Positions 25,294-33,731 of a stretch of 50,796 nt of DNA are shown here, one piece after another. Source of the stretch: Pelagibacterales bacterium SAG-MED49 (GTDB lineage Bacteria; Pseudomonadota; Alphaproteobacteria; Pelagibacterales; Pelagibacteraceae). A program made the translations under genes and the position numbers. The DNA is taken from NCBI GenBank assembly GCA_014653365.1, contig JACWEQ010000007.1:1-50796 (forward strand), written 5' to 3'. The notes under the pieces are model-generated. The model did not search any database and was not told the DNA's origin. It saw only the letters and a program-made list of their open reading frames with translations. Each line of letters starts with the position of its first letter. Position 1 is the stretch's first letter.

Positions 25294-27624
25294 ATGGCCA
25301 GCGCTAAAGGTCTACCCCTTACCAGTTCTCATTGGGGTACTTACAGAGCTAAAGTAGAAAATGGAAAAGTAAGTGAGCTAACAGGATGGGAACATGACAA
25401 AGATCCTTCACCCATTGCTCCAGGAATTCTAGATATACAACACGGACCAACTCGTATTAGCGCACCAATGATCCGTAAAAGTTGGTTAGAAGATGGTCCG
25501 GGTAGTAACAATCACCTAAGAGGTGTAGATCCTTTTGTTGAAGTAAGTTGGGATAAAGCAGAACGATTGGTTGCTGATGAACTAAATAGAGTTTGTAAAA
25601 ATTTTGGAAACTCCTCTATTTTTGGAGGCTCATACGGATGGGCAAGTGCTGGGAGATTTCATCATGCTCAAAGTCAACTTCATAGATTTTTAAATTGTAT
25701 AGGTGGTTATACTCGATCAAAATTTACTTATAGTTTTGCAGCTGCTGAAGCAATGATACCTCATGTTCTTGGAAGTTATCGAGCTTATCTTGATACTTGC
25801 ACTAGTTGGGATTTAATAAAAGAACATACAAAACTTTTTGTTTGTTTTGGTGGTGTTCCTCTTAAAAATGGTCAAATTTGCCAAGGCGGAACAGGAAATC
25901 ATTATCAAAAAGAAAGTTTAATCAAAGCAGGAAATGCAGGTATAGAATTTGTTAACATTAGTCCTTTAAAATCAGATCTTTTAGATGAAGTAAACGGTCA
26001 GTGGGTAGCTGCGCGTCCCAATACGGATACTGCACTTATGTTAGGAGTAGCACACACACTTCATGTAGAAAATTTAAGTGATAAGGATTTTTTAAATAAA
26101 TACACTGAAGGTTTTGATGTTTTCCTACCCTATCTTATGGGTACTAGTGATGGTGTAGAAAAAAGTGCTGAATGGGCGGCAAAGATTTGTGACATATCAG
26201 TCAATGAAATCAAAGATCTTGCAAGACGTATGGCTTCAAAACGAACAATGATTTCTGTTAGTTGGTCATTGACCAGACAAGATCACGGTGAACAACCTTT
26301 TTGGATGGCAATCATGTTAGCCTCAATGATTGGTCAAATAGGGTTACCAGGAGGTGGTTTTGGTTTTGGTTATAGTGCAACAAATCACATTGGAGGACAG
26401 TTTACAATTTTGCCAGGTGCAGCTTTCCCGCAAGCGAAGAATGAAATTGAAAACTTTATTCCTGTTGCAAGAATTACTGATCTATTATTAAAAGCTGGTG
26501 AACATTTTGACTTTGACGGAACATCTTATGAATATCCTGATACCAAAATAGTATATTGGGCAGGAGGAAACCCTTTTCATCATCATCAAGATTTAAATCG
26601 ATTAGTCAAAGCCTGGAAAAAACCTGACACAATTATTTCAAATGATTGGTGCTGGAATTCACTGGCTAAAAGATCAGATATTGTTTTACCTTGTACAACT
26701 CCACTTGAGCGAGATGATATAATGATGACACCACGAGATCCCTATGTAGTTTCTATGTCAAAATTAGTAGATCCTTATGGAAAGGCTAAAAATGATTATG
26801 AAATCTTTAAAAATATTGCTCGAGTAATGGATGTAGAAGAAAAGTTTACTAAAGGTAGAAGTGAAGAAGAATGGCAAAAATGGATATATGAGCAAACCTC
26901 AGAAAGAGCTGCAGCAGCTAATATTGATGTGCCCAGTTATGAAAAATTTAGAGAAGAAAGATGGTTTAAAATAAAAGATCCCTCAGAACCTACGTTAATG
27001 CTTAAAGATTTTAGAAAAGATCCTATTCAAAATCCACTAAACACACCTAGTGGTAAAATTGAAATATATTCTAAAACAGTCGAAAACTTTGGTTATGCTG
27101 ATTGTCCGGGTCATCCAATGTGGATAGAACCCTGTGAATGGTTAGGGTTAAAAGATAAAGCTTACCCACTCCACTTAATATCAAACCAACCTAAAAATAA
27201 ATTACATAGTCAAATGGATCATGGAAAATATAGCAAATCATTTAAAATTAAAGATAGAGAGCCAGTTGAAATTAATCCAATAGATGCAACACAACGTAAT
27301 TTAAAAAATGGGGACATCGTTAAATTATTTAATGATCGTGGAGCATGCCTTGCAGGTGTTAAAGTTGATGAAAAAGTTATGCCTGGTGTTGTTCAAATTA
27401 GTACTGGAGCATGGTATGATCCTGAAAACCCACAAGAGCCAGGTAGTATTTGTAAACACGGTAATCCAAATGTTTTAACAGTGGATAAAGGAACATCAAA
27501 ATTAGGACAAGGACCAATTGCGCATTCTTGTCTTATTGAGGTTGAAAAATATACTAATAAACTTCCTAAAATTACAGCGCATGAGCCACCTGAAATTATT
27601 AGAACGGATGCTTCGTTAAGTTAA
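25294..27624 (+). CDS. Molybdopterin S-/N-oxide reductase, BisC/DMSO-reductase type
   Basis: A 776-residue bis-MGD molybdoenzyme of the DMSO reductase family. It starts with the SSHWGTYRA segment usual in this group, has no iron-sulfur Cys motif and no twin-arginine signal, so it should act in the cytoplasm as BisC does. Tyr114 and Trp116 lie in SYGWASAG, and the likely Mo ligand Ser147 in TYSFAAAEA; these three equal the active-site numbers of Rhodobacter DMSO reductase. Tyr114 is reported to be present in DMSO and biotin-sulfoxide reductases and absent in TMAO reductase TorA, so an S-oxide substrate is favoured. No electron donor partner or Moco gene is nearby. It sits between permease and GcvT-like genes in one operon. 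Confidence 0.88.
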   Translation: MASAKGLPLTSSHWGTYRAKVENGKVSELTGWEHDKDPSPIAPGILDIQHGPTRISAPMIRKSWLEDGPGSNNHLRGVDPFVEVSWDKAERLVADELNRVCKNFGNSSIFGGSYGWASAGRFHHAQSQLHRFLNCIGGYTRSKFTYSFAAAEAMIPHVLGSYRAYLDTCTSWDLIKEHTKLFVCFGGVPLKNGQICQGGTGNHYQKESLIKAGNAGIEFVNISPLKSDLLDEVNGQWVAARPNTDTALMLGVAHTLHVENLSDKDFLNKYTEGFDVFLPYLMGTSDGVEKSAEWAAKICDISVNEIKDLARRMASKRTMISVSWSLTRQDHGEQPFWMAIMLASMIGQIGLPGGGFGFGYSATNHIGGQFTILPGAAFPQAKNEIENFIPVARITDLLLKAGEHFDFDGTSYEYPDTKIVYWAGGNPFHHHQDLNRLVKAWKKPDTIISNDWCWNSLAKRSDIVLPCTTPLERDDIMMTPRDPYVVSMSKLVDPYGKAKNDYEIFKNIARVMDVEEKFTKGRSEEEWQKWIYEQTSERAAAANIDVPSYEKFREERWFKIKDPSEPTLMLKDFRKDPIQNPLNTPSGKIEIYSKTVENFGYADCPGHPMWIEPCEWLGLKDKAYPLHLISNQPKNKLHSQMDHGKYSKSFKIKDREPVEINPIDATQRNLKNGDIVKLFNDRGACLAGVKVDEKVMPGVVQISTGAWYDPENPQEPGSICKHGNPNVLTVDKGTSKLGQGPIAHSCLIEVEKYTNKLPKITAHEPPEIIRTDASLS

Positions 27625-27637
27625 CTAAAGGAGAAAA

Positions 27638-28816
27638 ATGGGAAACCTTCAAGAAATATCAGATCTAAAAAATACTATAAAAATTAGTGCTCGTCGATTT
27701 GAAGAATCTCCTTACATTGAACGCACAAACAGTCCTGAAATGGTTCGGGGAGTTTATGCTGGACGTTATTTTGCTATGAGCGTGGGTGAAGACCCAATTG
27801 AAAAATATTGGTTACTTAGACAAAAAGCTTTAATTTTTGATGTGCCAGAAAAACCAGTCGAAGTATCAGGACCTGATGCATCAAAATTCTTAGATAAAGT
27901 TTTAACAAGAAAAATATCAAGTATAAAAGAAGGTCGTGGATATTATTCTTTAGCATGTACTCCTCAAGGTGGAATTTTCATGGATGGAGTGGTGTTTAAG
28001 TTTAATGAAAATAAATTTTGGTATGTTCAAGCTGACGGACCATTTGAGGATTGGCTTTTAGCTCATACTTCTGGTTTTGATGTTAAAATTTCTGATCCAA
28101 AGTCGCGTGTATTACAAATTCAAGGTCCAGCTTCAATTGAAATAATGAAGGCTGCTTCTAATGGAAAAATAGATGAAAATATGCCTTACTTTAGATCTGG
28201 TTTTTTTGATCTCGGAGGACAAACACTTTATGTTTCAAGAACTGGATTTACAAATGAGCTTGGCTTTGAAATTTATTCAGATGGATTTAAAACTGATCAC
28301 TTAGCTCTTTGGGATCATCTAATTAAATGTGGGAAACCTCATGGCATGGATTTTTCACCAACAAGAGCTATGACTTTAAGAAGAATTGAAGGTGGTATTT
28401 TTGGAAATTTAACAGATATAGATACAACCATGACCCCTTTTGAAGCTGGTTTAGAATTTTTTGTTAACATGGAAAAAGGTGATTTTATTGGACGAGACGC
28501 ATTACTAGATAAAGATAGAAGACCTTGTTTATTTGGATTAACTTGTAAAACTGAAACCCCGGTTTCTGGGAGTAAAGTCATGGATGGGAAAAATATTGTT
28601 GGTCATATGACTGCTGGAATTCAGTCACCCACTTTACAAATCGGAATAGGCTATGTAAGATTTTATCAACCTAATGATTGGGTTGGTAAAAAGTTAAAAA
28701 TTCAGTTGCCTGATGGTAATTCTCATAATGTAGATATTGTTAATCTTCCATTCTTTGATCATGAAAAAAAGATTGTTAAAGGTATAAACAGAAATATACC
28801 TATTCAAACAAAATAA
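27638..28816 (+). CDS. GcvT-family folate-dependent methyltransferase/demethylase
   Basis: A 392-residue protein of the aminomethyltransferase (GcvT) fold: N-terminal domain with RGYYSLACTPQGGIFMDGVV (97-116), YVSRTGFTNELGFEIY near 196-211, RRIEGG near 250-255, and the C-terminal barrel with LFGLTCKTETPVSGSKV. True GcvT is about 360 residues and sits with gcvH and gcvP, absent here. Relatives include DMSP demethylase DmdA and the folate domains of TMAO and dimethylglycine demethylases, all of which pass one carbon to tetrahydrofolate. The position after the molybdoenzyme and between transporter genes suggests demethylation of the imported compound. AAGGAG at 27628-27633 supports ATG at 27638. 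Confidence 0.85.
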   Translation: MGNLQEISDLKNTIKISARRFEESPYIERTNSPEMVRGVYAGRYFAMSVGEDPIEKYWLLRQKALIFDVPEKPVEVSGPDASKFLDKVLTRKISSIKEGRGYYSLACTPQGGIFMDGVVFKFNENKFWYVQADGPFEDWLLAHTSGFDVKISDPKSRVLQIQGPASIEIMKAASNGKIDENMPYFRSGFFDLGGQTLYVSRTGFTNELGFEIYSDGFKTDHLALWDHLIKCGKPHGMDFSPTRAMTLRRIEGGIFGNLTDIDTTMTPFEAGLEFFVNMEKGDFIGRDALLDKDRRPCLFGLTCKTETPVSGSKVMDGKNIVGHMTAGIQSPTLQIGIGYVRFYQPNDWVGKKLKIQLPDGNSHNVDIVNLPFFDHEKKIVKGINRNIPIQTK

Positions 28817-28935
28817 AAAAATACAACCTATATTGGGTCATTAGTTGACAAAAAACCACACCTAATTCAATTAAAAACAAGCATAAATAATAATTTTAAA
28901 GTTTACATCAACATATTTTTTGAATTAGTATACTT

Positions 28936-28951
28936 CTTTAATTAATTAAAG
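28936..28951. promoter_or_regulatory. Perfect 16-bp palindrome at the binding-protein gene leader
   Basis: CTTTAATTAATTAAAG reads the same on both strands. It starts 2 bases after a -10-like TATACT (28929-28934) and touches the GAGGAG ribosome-binding site (28951-28956) of the binding-protein gene. It could be an operator or an mRNA hairpin that gates translation. An AT-only core makes chance formation plausible. Confidence 0.35.
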
Positions 28952-28959
28952 AGGAGAAT

Positions 28960-29973
28960 ATGAAGTTATCAAAAAAAATATCAGCACTAATTTTATCTTT
29001 AGTGCTTATTATAGGTAGTTTTGGAACAGCTAATGCTGGTAAAAGACTACATGCCGCTATTGCTGACTGGACAGGTGGAATAATTACTTGTGAAGTTGCA
29101 GTAGCAATTCTTGAAAGAGAAATGGGTTATAAAGTTAAACAAACTGTTTTCCCTTCAGGGACTGGTTTATGGCAAGCAGTTGCAGCAGGAGAGTTAGATT
29201 TTGCATGTGAAAGTTGGCCAAGTTATGCTGAAGCAGATGATGTAATGTTTAATGAAGATTTAATTTATGATGGTAAAGTTGTAAAATCTTATAAAGGAGA
29301 TGGAACAGTCGACCTTTTAGGAACTACTGGAATTATCGGAACATCTGATTACTGGATCCCAAGATATGCAGCTGAAAAATTTGGAATTAAAACTTGGAAA
29401 GATTTAAATAAACATAAAAAAGAGTTTGCTACAATAGAGTCAGGTAATAAAGGAAGATTAATCGCATGTCCTGTAGCTGGATGGAACTGTCATGACCAAA
29501 AAAGACTTGATCTTTTAGGAATTGATTTCCAAGCTGATGAACTTGGTACTGAAGCTGCTGCTGTAGCAGAAGCTAAGGCAGCTTACATGAGAAAAGAACC
29601 ATTCTTATTATACCTATGGACGCCTCATTGGTTTTTTGGTGAATTTGATATGGTAGGTGTTGGACTTCCAGAATATGCTACTTGTGAAGGTGATACATTC
29701 ACAGAAGCAAATAACTGGAAAGATTGTGGAACTAAAGGATGGCCTGCAACTGGTTGGGATAAAGATTATACCATGAATTATGGAAATCCAGCCACATTTG
29801 CAAGTGCAGAGCACGCAGAAGCTAAAGCATTTTTTGAAAAAATGAGATTAGAAAATGTAGACCAATCTACAATGTTAGTTGAAGTAGATATCAAGAAAAG
29901 AGATGTTAAAGAAGTTGTTAATGAGTGGTTAGACAACAATCCAGATAAGTGGAAAAGTTGGTTACCTAATTAA
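28960..29973 (+). CDS. Betaine-type ABC importer, periplasmic binding protein (OpuAC/ProX/TmoX-like)
   Basis: A 337-residue secreted binding protein. Residues 1-26 form a signal peptide (KKIS, hydrophobic core, cleavage after TANA). The mature protein has OpuAC-type segments DWTGGIITCEVAVAILE (36-52) and SWPSYAE (85-91), a GWNCHD segment near 178 and YLWTPHWFFGEFD near 223. Conserved tryptophans in these places normally form the aromatic cage around a quaternary ammonium, sulfonium or N-oxide group. It is separated from the GcvT-like gene by 143 bp with its own -10-like element and followed by a strong terminator, so it can be expressed at a higher level than the permease operon. Confidence 0.9.
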   Translation: MKLSKKISALILSLVLIIGSFGTANAGKRLHAAIADWTGGIITCEVAVAILEREMGYKVKQTVFPSGTGLWQAVAAGELDFACESWPSYAEADDVMFNEDLIYDGKVVKSYKGDGTVDLLGTTGIIGTSDYWIPRYAAEKFGIKTWKDLNKHKKEFATIESGNKGRLIACPVAGWNCHDQKRLDLLGIDFQADELGTEAAAVAEAKAAYMRKEPFLLYLWTPHWFFGEFDMVGVGLPEYATCEGDTFTEANNWKDCGTKGWPATGWDKDYTMNYGNPATFASAEHAEAKAFFEKMRLENVDQSTMLVEVDIKKRDVKEVVNEWLDNNPDKWKSWLPN

Positions 29974-29999
29974 TAATATATTTCTAAATAATTAAAATT

Positions 30000-30028
30000 A
30001 AGGCCTCGTTAATCGGGGCCTTTTTTTT
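30000..30028 (+). terminator. Rho-independent terminator after the binding-protein gene
   Basis: A 9-bp stem (AAGGCCTCG, 30000-30008, with CGGGGCCTT, 30014-30022; one T-G wobble) around a 5-base loop is followed by six Ts (30023-30028). It starts 27 bp after the binding-protein stop. The run of Ts reaches into the last codons of the convergent TauE gene. Confidence 0.9.
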
Positions 30029-30863
30029 ATGTGATATTAAAATATTCAACAAAAGATCTAATAGATACTATTAAAAGAAATATTCCAAAAATTTTACTTA
30101 AGATTTTTTTATCTATTTTATAGACCGCTTTAGCTCCTAGACGAGCCATTACCATTGTAACAGGAACAAAAACAGCAAAGCCTAATAAATTTATATAACC
30201 TAAACTATACGGGGCACTAATATTATTAATTATCTTTCCACCTGTAATCATTGTAACAGTTCCACTTACTGCAATTAAAAATCCAACTGCAGCTGCAGTT
30301 CCGATTGATTTTCTAATATCATATCCAAAAATTCTCATAAACGGTACCATCAATGATCCACCTCCAATACCAAGTGGTACTGAAACAAAACCAATAAAAA
30401 TACCAGAAATGTTTTTGATAAAATTTGATATTTTTTTTGGGTTCTCGACAATTTTTTCTCTTAAAAAAATAAAAAATAAACCTATTAAAAAAGCAAAAAT
30501 TGAAAAAAATAATATTAGAGAAGGTGTTTTTAAATTCACAACTAGAAATGTCCCAGAAATTACGCCTAGCAATATAAATATTCCAAATGATTTAATCATT
30601 TTAAAATCAACTGTATTGTATTCCATATGCGTTTTGGTAGATATTATTGAGGTTGGAACAATGATTGCAAGGGAAGTCCCTACTGATAAGTGCATTCTCG
30701 TTACAATATCAAAATCAAGTACTGTAAACGCATAATATAGTGCTGGAACTATTATAATTCCTCCTCCTACACCCAATAAACCTGCCATAAACCCAGCTAC
30801 TGAAGAGGCAACTGTTAAAACAAATAATAAATAAATAATTTCATTTAGGTTAATACTTTCCAT
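30027..30863 (-). CDS. TauE/SafE-family membrane transporter
   Basis: A 278-residue inner-membrane protein with about eight helices and the two family repeats GFMAGLLGVGGGIIIVP (24-40) and IGFVSVPLGIGGGSLMVP near 155-172. TauE/SafE proteins export sulfite, sulfoacetate or other anions; the substrate here is unknown. It overlaps dusA by one to three bases (start within the dusA stop), so it is the last gene of the minus-strand TRAP-dusA transcript. Its end lies at the terminator of the osmolyte-binding protein gene. Confidence 0.88.
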   Translation of the reverse strand: MESINLNEIIYLLFVLTVASSVAGFMAGLLGVGGGIIIVPALYYAFTVLDFDIVTRMHLSVGTSLAIIVPTSIISTKTHMEYNTVDFKMIKSFGIFILLGVISGTFLVVNLKTPSLILFFSIFAFLIGLFFIFLREKIVENPKKISNFIKNISGIFIGFVSVPLGIGGGSLMVPFMRIFGYDIRKSIGTAAAVGFLIAVSGTVTMITGGKIINNISAPYSLGYINLLGFAVFVPVTMVMARLGAKAVYKIDKKILSKIFGIFLLIVSIRSFVEYFNIT

Positions 30864-31867
30864 TATGTTTTAGCTTCATTAGCTTTTTCATTATTTTGAA
30901 CAATTGTCATAATATGTTTTGCTTTTTGAAAGTCAGAATCTCTAGCCATCATATTGTCACTCAAATATCTTTTCCAATCTTTAGATCCAATTTGCCCATG
31001 ATACAAACCTACAGTGTGTCTCATAATATGATTAACTTTTGTACCTAGCTTAACTTCTCTATCTAAATATTCTAATAACTGCTCAGCTACTTGCTCTCTT
31101 GTTGGATTATCTTCTGTTTTAAATATCTCTTTTTCAATCTCAACTAATGAGTAAGGGTTTTGATAAATTGATCTACCAATCATGACACCATCACAAAAAT
31201 TCAAATGATTATTCATTTCATTTATTTTAGATATTCCTCCATTGATAATAATTTCTAATTCTGGATTTTCTTTCTTAATATCATAAACCATATTGTAATT
31301 TAGCTTTGGAATATTCAAATTTTGTTTTGGAGATAAACCGGTAAGCATTGCTTTTCTTGCATGTAAAATAAAAGTTTTTGCTCCAGCATCTCTCATTTTA
31401 TGAATAAACTTATTTAGATAATCAAAATCTTCTATATCATCAAAACCTATTCTAGTTTTAGCGGTCACTGGTATTTTGCAAGAATTGACCATTGAATTAA
31501 TACATTCTGCGACTAAATCTGGCTCTTTCATCAAACATGCACCAAACATATTTTTTTGAACTTTTTTACTTGGACACCCAAGATTGATATTAATTTCATC
31601 ATATCCCATATCTTCAGCAATTTTAGCTACTTCTGATAATTCATCTTTGTTTGAGCCTCCGACTTGAAGTGCTAAAGGTTTTTCATCTGGACTATAAGAT
31701 AAGATTTTTTTTCTATCCCCATGAATAGCTGATTTTGTTGCTACCATCTCTGTATATAGCATTACATTTTTGCTCATCAACCGTAAGAAAAAACGATCAT
31801 GTCTATCAGTGCAGTCCATCATTGGAGCAACTGAAATTTTTCTATTTATTTTTTTGTTAATATCCAA
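30863..31867 (-). CDS. dusA: tRNA-dihydrouridine synthase
   Basis: DusA is an FMN enzyme that reduces uridines in the D-loop of tRNA (positions 20/20a in E. coli). The 334-residue protein has SVAPMMDCTDRHDRFFLR (12-29), the catalytic Cys98 in INLGCPSKKVQ, FILHARKAMLTGLSP near 165-179 and IIINGGI near 205-211. Length and motifs match DusA rather than DusB/DusC. The start overlaps the end of dctM by 11 bp, and the stop overlaps the TauE start, so this housekeeping gene is carried inside a transporter transcript. Confidence 0.93.
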   Translation of the reverse strand: MDINKKINRKISVAPMMDCTDRHDRFFLRLMSKNVMLYTEMVATKSAIHGDRKKILSYSPDEKPLALQVGGSNKDELSEVAKIAEDMGYDEININLGCPSKKVQKNMFGACLMKEPDLVAECINSMVNSCKIPVTAKTRIGFDDIEDFDYLNKFIHKMRDAGAKTFILHARKAMLTGLSPKQNLNIPKLNYNMVYDIKKENPELEIIINGGISKINEMNNHLNFCDGVMIGRSIYQNPYSLVEIEKEIFKTEDNPTREQVAEQLLEYLDREVKLGTKVNHIMRHTVGLYHGQIGSKDWKRYLSDNMMARDSDFQKAKHIMTIVQNNEKANEAKT

Positions 31868-33188
31868 GAGGTTTACCCATTAATTTATCAGGTAGCCAAG
31901 TCACTATTTCGGGGAAAATACATAATATTAATATAGCTAAAGCCATAATTATCATAAATGGTATAGATCCTTTTAGAATTTCTGACAAACTAACGTCTGG
32001 GGTAATTCCTTTAATTATATATAGATTTAATCCAACTGGAGGAGTTATTAACCCAATTTCCATATTGATAGTAAATACAATTGCAAACCAGTAAGGATCA
32101 AATCCTAAAGTTGTTATAACAGGCAATAAAATAGCTGATGTCATAACTATAACTGCGACTGGAGGCAAAAAGAACCCAGCTACTAATAAAAAAATATTTA
32201 CTAATAAGAAAATAATCCATTTATTAGTACTTAACTCAATCATACTTTGAGCTAAAGATTGAGTTACATAAAGTTGAGAAAGTGTAAAAGCAAATAAATA
32301 AGATGCTGCAATGATAAACATTATCATTACGCTCTCTTTCATGGAAATCTTAACTATGTTCCATATTTTTTTTGGTTGGTAAATTTTATAAACAACAGCA
32401 ATCATTACAAAAACCAAAAAAGCACCAACACCTGAAGCTTCTGATGGAGTTGCAACGCCTCCATATAACACATAAAGAACACCTACGATGATTGCTAAAA
32501 ATGGAAAAATTCTTGGCAGTACTTCAATTTTTTCTTTAAAGGTAGGAGGTTTTCTATTCCTTAGAGCTTTTGCAGCATTTTTATCTATAAAATAACTATG
32601 AATTAATGCCCAAACTGCAAACATTGCAGCCAACATAAACCCTGGTACAAGACCACATAAAAACAATCTTCCAATTGAAGTTCCAGTAGCCATTCCATAC
32701 ACAATTAAAACTATACTTGGTGGAATAAGTACTCCTAAAGTTCCACCTGCTGCGATTGTTCCTGTAGCAATTTGGTCTGAGTATCCTCTCTTTCTCATCT
32801 CTGGAATTCCCATTGTTCCAATAGCTGCACAAGTTGCTGGACTTGATCCACTTAACGCTGCAAAAATCGAACAAGCTCCTATATTTGAAATAACTAATCC
32901 ACCTGGAACTCTCCATAACCATCTATCTAAACCAGTATATAAATCTTTACCTGCTGGAGAATTTGCAACTGCCATCCCCATTAGAATAAACATGGGAATT
33001 GAAAGTAGAACAAAAGAATTTAAACCAGCATAAAAGGTTTCTGCAAACACATCCAACATTTGAAAACCTTCGAATGCAATTAATAAAGCAATTGATACAA
33101 AACTTAGACCAAATGCTATAGGTATGCCTGAAAATAGTACTATTAATGTAAATACTGCAACAATTACTGCTATCATTAAAGGTTCCAT
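31857..33188 (-). CDS. dctM: TRAP transporter large permease (DctM)
   Basis: The 443-residue large membrane subunit of a sodium-driven TRAP uptake system, with about 12-13 helices. The sequence shows GIPIAFGLSFV near 20, SPATCAAIGTMGIPEMRKRGY (115-135), a conserved DctM segment, and PPVGLNLYIIKGI near the end. It transports a carboxylate-type substrate delivered by DctP. The start shares one base with the dctQ stop. DusA overlaps its end. Confidence 0.93.
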   Translation of the reverse strand: MEPLMIAVIVAVFTLIVLFSGIPIAFGLSFVSIALLIAFEGFQMLDVFAETFYAGLNSFVLLSIPMFILMGMAVANSPAGKDLYTGLDRWLWRVPGGLVISNIGACSIFAALSGSSPATCAAIGTMGIPEMRKRGYSDQIATGTIAAGGTLGVLIPPSIVLIVYGMATGTSIGRLFLCGLVPGFMLAAMFAVWALIHSYFIDKNAAKALRNRKPPTFKEKIEVLPRIFPFLAIIVGVLYVLYGGVATPSEASGVGAFLVFVMIAVVYKIYQPKKIWNIVKISMKESVMIMFIIAASYLFAFTLSQLYVTQSLAQSMIELSTNKWIIFLLVNIFLLVAGFFLPPVAVIVMTSAILLPVITTLGFDPYWFAIVFTINMEIGLITPPVGLNLYIIKGITPDVSLSEILKGSIPFMIIMALAILILCIFPEIVTWLPDKLMGKPLGY

Positions 33189-33682
33189 TAGCTTAAATCC
33201 CTATCGTCAAACAATTTCATAATTTCTGCTAAGTATTGAAGTATCATCAAAGCAGCACCAATCATCATAGATGAATAAGGAACCCATAAAGGTGGGTCCC
33301 AAACTGTTCCAGTTGTATAACTTTTGACAAAAGCTTCTTCAACCATCAAAAATCCAAAATAAAACAATATCAAAAAAAATAATAAGCTTATAAGCGAAGT
33401 AAATATCTTAAGTTTTATAATGTTTTTTTTTGATAAAAAATCGTAAATCCACTCCATACTTACATGGGCTTTTTCGCTCAAAACATAAGCGCTACCAATA
33501 AATGTTGAAGCAACAAGCAACATTGTAACAAGTTCTGTTTGCCATGTAATTGCTCTTTGAAAAAAATATCTCTCAAAAACTAATTCAACAATTATTAAAA
33601 TTGATAGAATTAAGGCTGCAACTGCAAAAGCCCCACAGGCTTGTGCCATTAAATTGCAAAATTTATAATAATTTTTTTTCAT
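33188..33682 (-). CDS. dctQ: TRAP transporter small permease (DctQ)
   Basis: The 164-residue small membrane subunit with four helices (about 12-34, 50-66, 90-112, 130-150). RAITWQTELVTMLLVASTFIGSA (43-65, named here in part) and HVSMEWIYD are typical of DctQ. ATG at 33682 comes directly after the T-run of the hairpin at 33683-33717, so it has no Shine-Dalgarno sequence. Translation may be weak or the true start a little downstream (Met12). One base overlap with dctM indicates coupling. Confidence 0.88.
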   Translation of the reverse strand: MKKNYYKFCNLMAQACGAFAVAALILSILIIVELVFERYFFQRAITWQTELVTMLLVASTFIGSAYVLSEKAHVSMEWIYDFLSKKNIIKLKIFTSLISLLFFLILFYFGFLMVEEAFVKSYTTGTVWDPPLWVPYSSMMIGAALMILQYLAEIMKLFDDRDLS

Positions 33683-33717
33683 AAAAAAAACCCCTGCTTA
33701 CAAAATAAACAGGGGTT
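33683..33717 (-). terminator. Intrinsic terminator/attenuator between dctP and dctQ
   Basis: On the minus strand AACCCCTG (33710-33717) pairs with CAGGGGTT (33689-33696), an 8-bp stem with a 13-base loop, followed by a run of Ts down to 33683. It lies between the dctP stop and the dctQ start. Partial readthrough would give much more binding protein than permease. Confidence 0.88.
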
Positions 33718-33731
33718 CTTTATATATTATT

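Noticed and set aside
25294..27624. TMAO reductase TorA
   Set aside because: Tyr114 is present, the Tat signal is absent, and no TorC-like cytochrome is encoded nearby.
27638..28816. TMAO demethylase Tdm
   Set aside because: Tdm is about twice this length with an extra N-terminal domain that is missing here.
28817..28959. Glycine riboswitch before the binding-protein gene
   Set aside because: The spacer is AT-rich and lacks the paired GC-rich aptamer pattern.
30409..30735. Plus-strand frame of 108 codons
   Set aside because: It is the antisense of the TauE gene and resembles nothing known.
32596..32922. Minus-strand frame of 108 codons
   Set aside because: It is an alternative frame within dctM, which has complete family motifs.
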